DNA of 64,000 nucleotides from Chryseobacterium limigenitum (GCF_900114875.1 NZ_FPKW01000005.1:186001-250000); one strand, 5' to 3'. Numbered from the stretch's first letter, positions 50,945 to 60,350 are shown. Notes: a model not told the origin generated them from the sequence alone. Program-made: numbers and translations.

Positions 50945-51481
50945 TTAATTATATAAATCCAAATAAACATCCTGAGTCGAATTGCTTGCTAATTCTGAAA
51001 TTTCAGAATTAGAAAACGAATCTAAATATTCATTCATTTGAGTTTCCGTTTTCTTAGAAGCCGGCTTCACTGTTTTTGGTGTAGCCGTTCCCTTTTTTGT
51101 TTCTATATCTTGTGAAACTAAGTTCCTACTGTTTTGATTTACAATTGTTTGATTGTTTTTTTCAACAGAAGTTAAATCCGATTTTAAAGTTTCATAAGCG
51201 ATCTCGCTTTCTGATTTTGGCGCCTGAGTATCCGCAACATACTTTGCTCCGGAATTTCCTGCATCTTTTGCCGAATCATCATTTTGATTAAAAACAAAAG
51301 TAGCTCCAAAGATCAATGCTAACGATGCAGCTGCCGCATAAGCCCAATTCAGTTTAAAGATAGGTGCTTTTTTGGTATTTTTTACATCATTTATTACTTT
51401 TTCCTGAATATTTTCAAACAAATTATCAGGAACCTTGTAAATGTTTTTACGTTCTAATTTTTCTATATCGAACTCTTTCAT
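50945..51481 (-). CDS. Single-pass membrane protein, probable anti-sigma factor
   Basis: 178 residues. A cytoplasmic N-terminus of about 45 residues (MKEFDIEKLERKNIYKVPDN), one transmembrane helix (NWAYAAAASLALIFGATFVF), then a Ser/Thr/Lys-rich periplasmic part. This is the arrangement of ECF anti-sigma factors, although no zinc-binding ASD motif is seen. It starts 19 bases after the sigma gene stop. It would hold the sigma factor at the membrane until an envelope signal arrives. Confidence 0.7.
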   Translation of the reverse strand: MKEFDIEKLERKNIYKVPDNLFENIQEKVINDVKNTKKAPIFKLNWAYAAAASLALIFGATFVFNQNDDSAKDAGNSGAKYVADTQAPKSESEIAYETLKSDLTSVEKNNQTIVNQNSRNLVSQDIETKKGTATPKTVKPASKKTETQMNEYLDSFSNSEISELASNSTQDVYLDLYN

Positions 51482-51500
51482 GTCTTTTGCGTCTCAAAAA

Positions 51501-52052
51501 TTATTTCTCGTAATTTTCTTTTATATACTCTTCTATTTTCTGCTTGGCATAGTGATAATTTGTTTTCAAAGTACCTACCGACATATCTACAATTTTAGAT
51601 ATCTCTTCGTAAGGTAAATCATCATAATACCGCATCATAAATACCAGTTTCTGCTTTTCGGGCAGGCTTTGTATAGCATTCTGTAGCAATATTTGTATCT
51701 CTTCTGCATCACTTGATACATTGTCTGCAACAAGATTCTGCATATAATATTCCGGATCTTCATCAGTCTTCTGCATTTTCTTTAACTTGTTTACCTGCTG
51801 TAATGCTTCGTTGGTCGCGATCCTGTACAGCCAGGTGTACAACTGACTATCATTTTTGAACTGATGAAAATTCTGATATGCTTTAATGAATGTTTCCTGC
51901 AACGTATCCTGCGCAAGGTCACCATCCACAATGATTCTTCTTATATGCCAATACAATCTACTTTGATAAGCATCCATCAACGCGCGAACTCCTTTCTCCT
52001 GAGTTCGTGGGTTTTGCATCAGCGTAATAATTTCCGCGTCCTTAATCTTCAT
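51501..52052 (-). CDS. RNA polymerase ECF sigma factor
   Basis: 183 residues. Region 2 shows YWHIRRIIVDGDLAQDTLQE followed by TFIKAYQNF and TWLYRIATNEALQ; region 4 shows LPEKQKLVFMMRYYDDLPYEEIS followed by VGTLKTNYHYAKQKI with a helix-turn-helix. It belongs to the group IV (ECF) class. It is followed by a probable anti-sigma gene and a secreted protein gene. The TGTAAC-type elements at 26676 and 30120 might be targets of an ECF factor, though not necessarily this one. A TATTTTTG box lies at 52078-52085. Confidence 0.95.
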   Translation of the reverse strand: MKIKDAEIITLMQNPRTQEKGVRALMDAYQSRLYWHIRRIIVDGDLAQDTLQETFIKAYQNFHQFKNDSQLYTWLYRIATNEALQQVNKLKKMQKTDEDPEYYMQNLVADNVSSDAEEIQILLQNAIQSLPEKQKLVFMMRYYDDLPYEEISKIVDMSVGTLKTNYHYAKQKIEEYIKENYEK

Positions 52053-52147
52053 AAGATGCTTTCATTGTTTTGGATTACAAAAATAATGGAAAGTTAAATT
52101 ACCTATTCAATTTTAAGTCCAAAAAATAGATTCATTTGAATATTTTA

Positions 52148-52270
52148 AACGCAAAGGTCGCTAGGGTTTACTTTTACGAGCATATTTTTTCGTTTGCAAA
52201 GGCATTTCATTCAGCCATGATCGCTCGTTTTATCCTCTGCTGAGTGTGAACGCTTTTGCGAGCGAAAAAT
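52148..52270. repeat. Dispersed repeat, copy 3, with inverted second half
   Basis: AAACGCAAAGGTCGCTAGGG ... GGCATTTCATTCAGC matches the copies at 33319 and 36679. GCTGAGTGTGAACGCTTTTG following near 52241 is the reverse complement of the end of copy 2. Confidence 0.65.
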
Positions 52271-52342
52271 ATTTAATTAATTGATTTAAAAAACTTCTAA
52301 TTTCCCAAAACCAACTCCCTTTTTAAACTCATCTTAAAATAT

Positions 52343-52350
52343 TATCTTTG
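52343..52350 (+). promoter_or_regulatory. -7 box TATCTTTG before the DUF2520 gene
   Basis: Exact TAnnTTTG match ending only 4 bases before the ATG at 52355, so the mRNA may be leaderless or nearly so. Confidence 0.5.
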
Positions 52351-52354
52351 TTTT

Positions 52355-53104
52355 ATGCAAATTGTAATTATCGGTTCCGGAAATGTAGCCTATCATCTGG
52401 CAAAAGCTTTTGTTCTGAATAACATTCCATTAGCTCAGGTTTTTGGAAGAAACGAAAAAGATTTAAATAAAATTTCTGAAGAATTAAAAGTTCCTTATTC
52501 CACAGAAAAACTGGAAGATGCAGATCTGTATATTATTTGTGTAAGTGACGGTTCTGTAGAAAATGTTTCTAAATTAATCACTAAAAAAGATTGCTTGGTA
52601 GTGCATACTTCAGGATCATTACCCAAAGAAATCTTAGCAGGAGAGTACAGAAAATCAAGCTTTTATCCTTTACAGACTTTTTCTAAATCTAAAGAATTGA
52701 ATTATGAAAAAATTCCTTTTTTCATAGAAACTGAAAATGAAGAGGACAAGAAAATTCTTTTTGAAATCGCTTCAAAAATTTCAAAAAACGTAATGGAAAG
52801 TACTCATGAAAAGAGAAAATATATTCATTTGACGGCCGTTTTTGCCTGCAATTTTGTGAATCATCTTTTTTCAAGAGCCAAAGAAATTTCAGATTCTCAG
52901 GAGATTCCATTTGATTATTTTTTACCGCTGATTGATGAAACCGTTCAAAAAATCCATGAAATAGAACCTAAATCAGCCCAAACCGGACCCGCCGTAAGAA
53001 ATGATGCCCGTATTTTGCAATTGCATGAACAATTATTGAAAGACGAAAGTCTGGAGATCTATAAAACAATGAATCATTCTATTAAAAAAATGTATGAGCT
53101 ATAA
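52355..53104 (+). CDS. DUF2520 / Rossmann-like NADP-binding protein
   Basis: 249 residues. N-terminal Rossmann motif MQIVIIGSGNVAYHLAKAF (GxGxxA), a HTSGSLPKEIL segment after the sheet, and a helical C-terminal domain from about residue 145 (HLTAVFACNFVNHLFSRAKEI), as in DUF2520 and F420-dependent NADP oxidoreductase-like proteins. The reaction is unknown. It overlaps the start of the KdsC-like gene by 11 bases. Confidence 0.9.
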   Translation: MQIVIIGSGNVAYHLAKAFVLNNIPLAQVFGRNEKDLNKISEELKVPYSTEKLEDADLYIICVSDGSVENVSKLITKKDCLVVHTSGSLPKEILAGEYRKSSFYPLQTFSKSKELNYEKIPFFIETENEEDKKILFEIASKISKNVMESTHEKRKYIHLTAVFACNFVNHLFSRAKEISDSQEIPFDYFLPLIDETVQKIHEIEPKSAQTGPAVRNDARILQLHEQLLKDESLEIYKTMNHSIKKMYEL

Positions 53105-53612
53105 AGAGAAATTAAAAGATATAAAAGCATTTGTATTTGATGTAGACGGCGTATTCACAGATGGAAGCGTTTATCTGATGCCCGGAGGAAATATGTCGAG
53201 AGTTATGAATGTCTTAGATGGTTATGCAGTTGTTAAAGCCTTAAAAAACAATTATTTAATTGGAGTAATTACTGGTGGAAATGATGAAATGGTAAAACAC
53301 AGAATCAATTATCTTGGAATTCAGGATTACTATCCAAAATCTCACGATAAAATGGTTGATTTTGAGGAATTTAAATCAAAATATAATCTTAAAAACGAAG
53401 AAATTCTGACAATGGGAGACGATCTTCCTGATATTCATATGATGGAAACGTCGGCTATTGCAACCTGTCCAGAAAATGCGGTTCCTGAAGTAAAAGGAAT
53501 TTCCGATTATATTTCACCAAAACAGGGTGGAAGCGGAGCAGTACGCGATGTCATTGAGCAGGTAATGAAAGTTCAGGGAAATTGGCATGAAGACAACACT
53601 CAATCTATATAA
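53094..53612 (+). CDS. HAD-IIIA phosphatase, KdsC-like
   Basis: 172 residues, a capless HAD hydrolase. Motif I FVFDVDGVFTDG (about 11-22), motif II VITGGNDE, motif IV region MGDDLPDIHMM (about 112-122). KdsC removes phosphate from KDO-8-phosphate in lipid A/LPS assembly; related NeuA-type phosphatases exist, so the substrate is probable, not certain. It starts within the end of the DUF2520 gene and precedes maf. Confidence 0.9.
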   Translation: MSYKEKLKDIKAFVFDVDGVFTDGSVYLMPGGNMSRVMNVLDGYAVVKALKNNYLIGVITGGNDEMVKHRINYLGIQDYYPKSHDKMVDFEEFKSKYNLKNEEILTMGDDLPDIHMMETSAIATCPENAVPEVKGISDYISPKQGGSGAVRDVIEQVMKVQGNWHEDNTQSI

Positions 53613-53622
53613 TTAACTGAAA

Positions 53623-54177
53623 ATGAAGTTACTATTAGCATCACAATCTCCAAGGAGAAAAGAACTTTTAACCAATTTAGGATTCGATTTTGAGGTTGTA
53701 AAAATAGATTGTGAAGAGATTTTATCAGAAAGTATTGAAATAGGAGAGGCGGCGGCTTATTTGTCTGAATTAAAAGCAAATGCATTCAGAAATCTTGTGG
53801 ACGATGAAGTTTTATTGACATCTGATACCGTTGTAGCCATTGATAACCAAATTCTTGGAAAGCCAAAAGATGAAGCTGAAGCAAAAAAAATGCTGCAGCA
53901 ATTATCTGGAAAAACACATCAGGTTTATACGGGAATTACGATTAAAACAATCAATAAAACCATTACAGAGACTGATGTTGCAGATGTAGAACTTGATGAA
54001 ATTTCGGATGATGAAATAGATTTTTACATTAAAAATTATAAACCTTTCGATAAAGCAGGAAGCTACGGCATCCAGGAATGGCTTGGAATGGCAAAAATTA
54101 AAAATCTGTCCGGCAGTTTTTATACCATTATGGGGCTTCCTACTCATTTGGTTTACAAAATTTTGAAAGAAATATAA
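53623..54177 (+). CDS. maf: Maf-family nucleotide pyrophosphatase
   Basis: 184 residues. MKLLLASQSPRRKELLTNLG (S-x-SPRR motif at the N-terminus), LTSDTVVAIDNQILGKPKD (about 65-83) and GSYGIQEWLGMAKIKNLSGSFYTIMGLP near the end are all typical. Maf proteins hydrolyse noncanonical or canonical NTPs and limit misincorporation or septation. The gene is 10 bases after the KdsC-like gene and upstream of the SprE gene. Confidence 0.96.
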   Translation: MKLLLASQSPRRKELLTNLGFDFEVVKIDCEEILSESIEIGEAAAYLSELKANAFRNLVDDEVLLTSDTVVAIDNQILGKPKDEAEAKKMLQQLSGKTHQVYTGITIKTINKTITETDVADVELDEISDDEIDFYIKNYKPFDKAGSYGIQEWLGMAKIKNLSGSFYTIMGLPTHLVYKILKEI

Positions 54178-54262
54178 ATATTTTCAATATAAAATTTTAT
54201 TATTTTTACAAAATCATCAATCTTTTGATAATAAAAAGTAAATTGGCTAGTTATATTGAATA

Positions 54263-56896
54263 ATGAAAAAGAACATTTTATTCCTTTTAGTGGCTTGCAT
54301 CGTTCTCTCTTGCGGATCAAAACCCAAGAGACCCGAGCAGCGATCGAAGTTCATGAAAGGGTTTTCCACATATTACAATACACTATTTAATGCAAAAGAT
54401 GCGTTAAACAGTGAATTTACGAGTAGAGACAAAGCACATAAAGATAATTTTTATGCGCCTTATATTCCTATTCTTACCTACGAAGATCAACCTTTGGGAA
54501 GTGATCTCGGACAGTCTTCTGCTTTCGCTGAAAATACTATGAAAATTGCGGAAGTAAATAATTCTCCCAGCAGAAATGCTGCAGGAAGAGCGCCGGGAGC
54601 TCCTCCAGGTGCACCTCCGGGTATGCCGGGCGGACTTAATGGTGGCAATCCAAACAGTCAGCAGGAACAAAATGGTCAACCGGAAAATAAAGGAGCCTCT
54701 GTTTTGGAAATTGCCGAAGCCAAAGCTTTAAAAGCGATCAACAAATATTCTGTGATCAAAAACGGAGAAGAAAAAAATAAGAAAATATTTGATGCCTACA
54801 TCATTCTTGCGCAATCAAGAATTTATCAGAACAAATCTGTGGAAGCTCTGGATGCCCTGAACTACGTTTTCACTCACATGAAGAACGATAAAAGGATTCC
54901 TTTGGCTAAAGTTTATCAAGCAGCGGCGTACGCTCAGATAAAAGATTATCATAAAGCTCAGGAAATTTTCGCTCAATTGAAAACTGAAGATATTAGTAAA
55001 GAATATAAAAAAATATCAAGTATTTACTCTGCAGAAAGTCTTCTGGATGCCGGAAAAAAAGAAGAAGCTGCAAAAGAACTTGATAATGCTTTCGAAGTGA
55101 ATACCAACCGAAAACTGAAAAGTAGAATTGCTTTCTTAAGAGGTCAGGTGTTGGAAGGTTTAAATCAAAATGAAAAAGCTAGAGAAAGCTTCATGGCTGC
55201 CTACAAATACGCCAATGATTTTGAATTTGAGGTTAAATCCCAGATTGAAATTGCCAAAACTTTTAACGGCAAAGGTGATTATGAGGGAGCAAGAAAATAT
55301 TTAGAAGATATCAGTAAAAAAGGAACTTACGGTTCCAGAAAGAACGAATTTTATTATGCATTGGGTTTAATGGCCAACAAAGCAGGTAAAAAGCAGGAAG
55401 CTCAGGATCTTTTCAAGAAATCTTTAAAAGAAAAAGTTTCAGATCAGCAGGTTCGTGGTTTAGCTTACTATGAAATAGGGAAGGATTATCTTGATAAGAA
55501 TGATTATATCGGAGCCGGAAGTTATTATGATTCTGCGCTTGTTGCGATGACTTATGAGCCTTCAAAAGTGCTGTTGCAGGAACAGTCTATCAACATCAAG
55601 AAAATATCAAAAAACTATTATCTGATCAAGAAAAATGACAGTATTCTTTCTTTAGCCAAGATGTCTGAAGCCCAAAAAACAGATTTTTTCTCTAAACATA
55701 TTGCTAAATTAAAATTAAAAGAAGAAAAGGAAGAGCTGGAAAGAAGACGTGCAGAAAGAGCAAAAGGCTTTGATACAGGAGATTACAGTGCTAATTCTAT
55801 ATTCGCCAACAGTTCCAATTCTTTCGAAGATTTCGGTACTAGTTCAAAAGGTTTTTATTTCAGCAATACCGGAACTGTCTCTAAAGGATCTTCAACATTT
55901 AAACAAGTTTGGGGAGACAGAGCGCTTGTCGACAACTGGCGTTATTCTAAGAAAATGGCAACGATCGATGATATGAAAAACGAGGCGTTGGGCGTTACTT
56001 CAGCACCTAATCCCAGACGTTTTGAGCCATCTTTCTATATTGAACAGATTCCGACTGATGTAGCTAAACTAGATCAGCTTAAAAAGGACAGGGACACCGC
56101 TTCATTAGGTTTGGGTATCATGTATCAGAATTATTTTACCAATACACCATTGGCTACAAAAACATTATATGATCTGGTAGATGTAAAACCTGAAGAAAAA
56201 GTAATGTTACAGGCTTTATATGAGATCTTTAACATGAATTATGAGAAAAATCCTCAGATTGCAGAAAGAGCGAAGTCAATTTTATTAAAAGATTATCCTT
56301 ATACTTCGTATGCAGAGTTTGCCAGAAATCCTAAGAACAGTACTTTTGTAAAATCTTCCGAAGATGTTCAGAATGAATATAAAAAAGCCTATGCCTTATT
56401 TGAAACCGAGAAGTTTGCGGAAAGTAAAGCAGTCATAGAAGCAGCTATTCAGAAATATCCGAAAGATGCTCTAGTGCCTAAATTCTCTTTATTAAATGCA
56501 TTTAATACCGGAAAATCCAGTGGAAAAGAGGTAATGATCCTTCAATTGGAACAAATTGCTTTAAATTATGGCAAAACTCCAGAGGGAATCAAGGCTAAGG
56601 AAATGCTTAATTATCTGAAAAGCGACCTTTCTTTCCAGGAAACTGATAATAAAGGAAATACACTTCAAAAGCCGGGATCTGTACCAATGCAGCCAAACTC
56701 TCAAACGATTAATAACAATCCCGGATCAGTAAATAATCAGAACAATGTGCAAGCTCAAAAAGCTACACCAATACAACCTTCACCAGCCGCAAATTCTGCC
56801 GCCATGCTTTTAGATGAAACTACTCCGCCGCCAACTCAACCTGGCAATACGCCGGGTCAGAAACCAACAACTCAGGCTCCGGCAAAACCAAAATAA
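54263..56896 (+). CDS. sprE: Type IX secretion/gliding lipoprotein SprE (PorW), TPR protein
   Basis: 877 residues. Lipoprotein signal MKKNILFLLVACIVLSCGSK, with the family opening MKGFSTYYNTLFNAKDALN. A Pro/Gly-rich linker (PGAPPGAPPGMPGGLNGGNP) precedes a long array of TPR-like helices (about residues 150-460), a middle variable region, and a second helical repeat region (about 680-790). The C-terminus is Pro/Gln/Asn-rich. SprE/PorW supports the periplasmic side of the type IX secretion machine and gliding. Confidence 0.92.
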   Translation: MKKNILFLLVACIVLSCGSKPKRPEQRSKFMKGFSTYYNTLFNAKDALNSEFTSRDKAHKDNFYAPYIPILTYEDQPLGSDLGQSSAFAENTMKIAEVNNSPSRNAAGRAPGAPPGAPPGMPGGLNGGNPNSQQEQNGQPENKGASVLEIAEAKALKAINKYSVIKNGEEKNKKIFDAYIILAQSRIYQNKSVEALDALNYVFTHMKNDKRIPLAKVYQAAAYAQIKDYHKAQEIFAQLKTEDISKEYKKISSIYSAESLLDAGKKEEAAKELDNAFEVNTNRKLKSRIAFLRGQVLEGLNQNEKARESFMAAYKYANDFEFEVKSQIEIAKTFNGKGDYEGARKYLEDISKKGTYGSRKNEFYYALGLMANKAGKKQEAQDLFKKSLKEKVSDQQVRGLAYYEIGKDYLDKNDYIGAGSYYDSALVAMTYEPSKVLLQEQSINIKKISKNYYLIKKNDSILSLAKMSEAQKTDFFSKHIAKLKLKEEKEELERRRAERAKGFDTGDYSANSIFANSSNSFEDFGTSSKGFYFSNTGTVSKGSSTFKQVWGDRALVDNWRYSKKMATIDDMKNEALGVTSAPNPRRFEPSFYIEQIPTDVAKLDQLKKDRDTASLGLGIMYQNYFTNTPLATKTLYDLVDVKPEEKVMLQALYEIFNMNYEKNPQIAERAKSILLKDYPYTSYAEFARNPKNSTFVKSSEDVQNEYKKAYALFETEKFAESKAVIEAAIQKYPKDALVPKFSLLNAFNTGKSSGKEVMILQLEQIALNYGKTPEGIKAKEMLNYLKSDLSFQETDNKGNTLQKPGSVPMQPNSQTINNNPGSVNNQNNVQAQKATPIQPSPAANSAAMLLDETTPPPTQPGNTPGQKPTTQAPAKPK

Positions 56897-56899
56897 AAT

Positions 56900-56929
56900 A
56901 AAAAAGCGAAGATTATTCTTCGCTTTTTT
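56900..56929. terminator. Bidirectional terminator between sprE and tsaB
   Basis: AAAAAAGCGAAG/CTTCGCTTTTTT, 12-bp perfect stem with loop ATTATT, between convergent genes. Confidence 0.9.
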
Positions 56930-56946
56930 ATTTTCTGATTTTTTTA

Positions 56947-57630
56947 TTATGAATCTGAAGGTTTCTTTTTCTTCACTCCATGAAAATCTTTCAAATAAAA
57001 CGGCTCGAAATAGGCAATATCCTCAAACTCTTTATTCTCAATTTTTTCTAAGGTCTTCTTTATTAAATATTGTGCAGAAGGGTAGATGCTATCATTAAAA
57101 TCAGCATTCGGAAGCTGTAAAATTTCCTGTGCTTTCTTTGCTCCGTCTCCTACAAACAATACTTTTTTATCTTTAAATTCTTCAAAAGAAGTTTCATCTA
57201 AGATTTTTGCTTCGGTCTGAGATAGTTCTTCTCCTGTTTTACCTTCATAAACGGCTGTATAAACCTCCATTCTTCTTGCATCGATCAAGGGAATGATATA
57301 ATCATAGTTTTGGTCTAAAAAAGGCTCTATCATCGTCTCAAGAGAATTAACTGCAACCAACGGAATCTTTAATCCATAACAAAAACCTTTTGCTGAAGAA
57401 GCGCCAATTCTTAATCCGGTGTAAGAACCAGGACCTTTTCCTAAAGACACTGCCTGAATATCTTTCATGGAAATTCCTGCTCCCTCCAAAGCCCATTCTA
57501 CAAAAGTGTGCAGACTTTCGGACTGCTTATAATTATCTGAAACTTCTTCGCAAACGCACAATAACTTATCATCGTCTGAAATCGCTACAGAACAGTTTTT
57601 GGAAGAGGTTTCTAGGTATAAAATTTTCAT
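56947..57630 (-). CDS. tsaB: tRNA t6A37 threonylcarbamoyltransferase subunit TsaB
   Basis: 227 residues. ASKHA-fold start MKILYLETSSKNCSVAISDD, the TsaB-type SLGKGPGSYTGLRIGASSAKG (about 63-83), and ARRMEVYTAVYEG. TsaB lacks the catalytic metal site and scaffolds TsaD in t6A37 synthesis on ANN-decoding tRNAs. It stands alone on the minus strand, between sprE and the following lipoprotein gene. Confidence 0.96.
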   Translation of the reverse strand: MKILYLETSSKNCSVAISDDDKLLCVCEEVSDNYKQSESLHTFVEWALEGAGISMKDIQAVSLGKGPGSYTGLRIGASSAKGFCYGLKIPLVAVNSLETMIEPFLDQNYDYIIPLIDARRMEVYTAVYEGKTGEELSQTEAKILDETSFEEFKDKKVLFVGDGAKKAQEILQLPNADFNDSIYPSAQYLIKKTLEKIENKEFEDIAYFEPFYLKDFHGVKKKKPSDS

Positions 57631-57730
57631 TTTTAATAATTAAATCTATCCGTTATTTTATCGATCTAGTAAGGAACAATTTAGATTCCTAGCAAGCGTA
57701 AATGTTCGGAATTATTTTTATTCTGCAAAT

Positions 57731-58171
57731 TTATGGCTTTATTTCGATACTCTGGCGGCTCCAGAGTTTCCAGACAGAATTCTTTTTCATCCAAATTTCC
57801 AATAAAGCCAGTTTCATCTCAAAACTTTGATCTTTGTATAAACCTGATACTTGGATTTTTCTTCTGATACTCGTGAAATTCTTGTATTTCTTTATCTCAG
57901 AAATTTCAATCTGACTGATTTCTTTATAAATTACTTTTTTACTTGAAAAATCTTTTTTAAAATCTTCAAAATTCTGAGTCCAGCCGTTTGAATGACCGAA
58001 AGAAACATCGGAACATAAGACATCGATTATTCTCTGATCATTATTCTGCATGTATTGATCTAAAAGCGAAATCCTTTCAAATAATTTTGCATCTTTTTGA
58101 CTTGTTTTAAAACTCTGACAACTCCAAAAAGTGAATGAAAAAAGTAGGAGACAGAATGCTAATTTTCTCAC
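57731..58171 (-). CDS. Lipoprotein with NTF2/DUF4440-like domain
   Basis: 146 residues from a GTG start 1 base after the SDR stop codon. Lipoprotein signal MRKLAFCLLLFSFTFWSC. The mature part (LLDQYMQNNDQRIIDVLCSDVSFGHSNGW ... KNFTSIRRKIQVSGLYKDQSFEMKLALLEIWMKKN) fits a small NTF2-like cone fold. Active residues cannot be assigned. It is coupled to the SDR gene upstream. Confidence 0.72.
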   Translation of the reverse strand: MRKLAFCLLLFSFTFWSCQSFKTSQKDAKLFERISLLDQYMQNNDQRIIDVLCSDVSFGHSNGWTQNFEDFKKDFSSKKVIYKEISQIEISEIKKYKNFTSIRRKIQVSGLYKDQSFEMKLALLEIWMKKNSVWKLWSRQSIEIKP

Positions 58172-58172
58172 C

Positions 58173-58922
58173 TTATTTTCTGTAAATCGTTCTCGGCTCT
58201 GCCTGAGCGGTTGGATAAATTGTCATATCAGAAACACTCACATGCTTTGGAGCGTTGACACAATAAGCGATCGCGTCGGCAATATCTTCAGCTTTTAGGG
58301 CTTCATATCCAGCATACACCGTGGAAGCTTTTTCACTGTCTCCTTTAAATCTAACTAAAGAAAAGTCAGTTTCTACTGCTCCCGGTTGAATATTCGTAAC
58401 CTTAATTCCAAATTCAGTTAATTCTATTCTCATTCCTTCGGAAATTACATCAACTGCTTTTTTGGTAGCGCAATACACAACTCCGTTGGCATACGTTTGC
58501 CTAGCTGCAACAGAACTTATATTTACGATATGTCCGGAATTTCTTTCTTTCATTGTCGGAATGATCATTTTAGAAACATACAAAAGACCTTTTACATTTC
58601 CATCGATCATAGAATCCCAATCGCTTGTATTGCCTGCCGAAAGAGGTTCAAGACCATGAGCGTTTCCTGCATTATTGATGAGAACATCGATATTCTTCCA
58701 TTCTTCCGGAAGAGAGTTGATAGCGTTCTCAACTTCTTCAAGATTTCTTACATCAAATTTCAAACTAAATATTTCGGTATATTGAGAAAGCTCAGTTTTT
58801 AGAGATTCTAAGACCTCTGTTCTCCTTCCACAAATGATGACTCTGTTTCCTTGTTTTGCAAAAAGTTCTGCTGTAGATTTTCCTATTCCGGAGGTTGCCC
58901 CTGTGATGAGTATTGTTTTCAT
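58173..58922 (-). CDS. Short-chain dehydrogenase/reductase (YdfG-like)
   Basis: 249 residues. TGxxxGxG motif GATSGIGKSTAELFAKQG (about 7-24), NNAG in LINNAGNAHG, and the catalytic Ser-Tyr-Lys: SSVAARQTYANGVVYCATKKA (Tyr-x3-Lys at about residues 154-158). The closest group by look is the serine 3-dehydrogenase/YdfG type acting on small hydroxy acids. It is followed directly by the DUF4440-like lipoprotein gene. Confidence 0.93.
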   Translation of the reverse strand: MKTILITGATSGIGKSTAELFAKQGNRVIICGRRTEVLESLKTELSQYTEIFSLKFDVRNLEEVENAINSLPEEWKNIDVLINNAGNAHGLEPLSAGNTSDWDSMIDGNVKGLLYVSKMIIPTMKERNSGHIVNISSVAARQTYANGVVYCATKKAVDVISEGMRIELTEFGIKVTNIQPGAVETDFSLVRFKGDSEKASTVYAGYEALKAEDIADAIAYCVNAPKHVSVSDMTIYPTAQAEPRTIYRK

Positions 58923-59007
58923 AAAATTTTCAATTTTAAATGTAACAGTCTAAAAATTTATCAATGTAACAATCATTGGTAAACTACTAGATTGATACAT
59001 AGTTATA

Positions 59008-59379
59008 CTAATTAGCATCAAATGCTTCAAAAGCATCAATTATATGCTCTATAACAAGCTTTCCCTTTTCATCGGGAAGAACTGAAATGATATCAAATCT
59101 TACTTCCTGATTCTTATTAAATTCTTCCAGATAATAATTGGCCGCAGAAACAATTAATGATATCTTTCTTTTATTAACGGCTTCTTGCGGGAGATTAAAA
59201 GCATCTGTTGAACGAGCTTTCACTTCTACAATAATTATTAAACTATCTTTTTCGGTGATAATATCAATCTCTGCTTTTTGGTAACGAAAGTTTCTTATTA
59301 GAATTTTGTAACCGTTCTTTTGTAGAAATTCTACAGCTAAGTCTTCTGCCTTTTTTCCGAGATCGTTGTGGTTTGCCAT
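59008..59379 (-). CDS. YraN family protein (UPF0102)
   Basis: 123 residues, soluble. GKKAEDLAVEFLQKNGYKIL followed by RNFRYQKAEIDIITEKDSLIIIVEVKAR (about 20-57) is the restriction-endonuclease-like fold with the D-x-(E)VK signature. YraN proteins are of unknown function, perhaps nucleases in DNA or rRNA care. It is separated by 41 bases from the LD-carboxypeptidase gene on the same strand. Confidence 0.94.
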   Translation of the reverse strand: MANHNDLGKKAEDLAVEFLQKNGYKILIRNFRYQKAEIDIITEKDSLIIIVEVKARSTDAFNLPQEAVNKRKISLIVSAANYYLEEFNKNQEVRFDIISVLPDEKGKLVIEHIIDAFEAFDAN

Positions 59380-59420
59380 GCCTTCGTTTGAGGATTTGAG
59401 AGTTGTAGAATTACTAGTTT

Positions 59421-60350
59421 TTAAAACTCAACCATTATTTTATCATCAACCTTTAACTTAACTTCACTACCAATAATCAAAGGTCTGTTATCTTTAATAT
59501 GACCGTTCGGGAAACCGAAAGCAATAGGAAATTTATATTTTGAAAGTCTTTCTGAGATTAATTTATAGGCGAATTCATCGAAGCTATTTTCATATTGTGC
59601 ATTCTCCTTTTCATCTCCCATGTTGGTCATTCCTCCAACAATCATCCCTGAAATTTTAGTAAAAACTCCGGCCAATTCTAAACTCATGATCATTCGGTCA
59701 AGAGCATAAAAATTTTCGCCGATATCTTCAATGAATAAAATTTTATCCTTAAATTCAAATGAATATTTAGTTCCTAGAAGGGCATAAATAAGGGCTAAAT
59801 TCCCTCCAACCAATTCTCCCTTAGTATTTCCTTTTTTATTAAATTGATTCGGTTTTATGATATATTTTGGAGCTTTTCCTTTTAAAACATCAAAAATCAG
59901 ATCATAACTTTCATCTGTAACTCCGAAACTTGAAGTCTTCATAGTCTGTCCATGAATGGAAGCAAAGCCTTTCTTCAATAAATAACTTTGGATCACGGTA
60001 TTGTCAGAATAACCGATATACCATTTCGGATTTTCTATAAATTTGTTAAGCTTAAGATGCTGAATAAGATGCTGACAACCGTATCCGCCTCTGGAAGCCC
60101 AGACTGCGGAAGTCTCTTTGTCATTTAAAGCCCAATTGATATCTTTTATTCTTTCCTTTTCTGTTCCGGCATAATTGTATCCGTTTGAGAATTTAGTATA
60201 AAGATGTTCGCCTAAAACAGGTACAAAACCTTTATTTTTAATCATTTTAATTCCCTTTTCGAGTTGAGATACATCTACAGCTCCGGCAGGGGAAATAACA
60301 GCTATTTTATCGCCTTTTTTAAGGGATTTTGGAAAGATTATTTTTTTCAT
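59421..60350 (-). CDS. LD-carboxypeptidase (S66 family, LdcA-like)
   Basis: 309 residues, no signal peptide. LKKGDKIAVISPAGAVD at the start, WASRGGYGCQHLIQHL (about 89-104), nucleophile Ser in YIGYSDNTVI (about 117-126), and catalytic Glu/His in FIEDIGENFYALDRMI and FPNGHIKDNRPLI. It removes the terminal D-Ala from tetrapeptide during peptidoglycan recycling. Its start overlaps the LysE gene's stop by 4 bases. Confidence 0.93.
   Translation of the reverse strand: MKKIIFPKSLKKGDKIAVISPAGAVDVSQLEKGIKMIKNKGFVPVLGEHLYTKFSNGYNYAGTEKERIKDINWALNDKETSAVWASRGGYGCQHLIQHLKLNKFIENPKWYIGYSDNTVIQSYLLKKGFASIHGQTMKTSSFGVTDESYDLIFDVLKGKAPKYIIKPNQFNKKGNTKGELVGGNLALIYALLGTKYSFEFKDKILFIEDIGENFYALDRMIMSLELAGVFTKISGMIVGGMTNMGDEKENAQYENSFDEFAYKLISERLSKYKFPIAFGFPNGHIKDNRPLIIGSEVKLKVDDKIMVEF

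Larger units (their letters stand above)
52053..52354. other. Divergent region with a compound repeat and two promoters
   Basis: 302 bases between the sigma gene and the DUF2520 gene. It has TATTTTTG at 52078-52085 for the sigma operon, the repeat at 52148-52215 followed by an inverted partial copy to about 52270, and TATCTTTG at 52343-52350. Confidence 0.6.
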
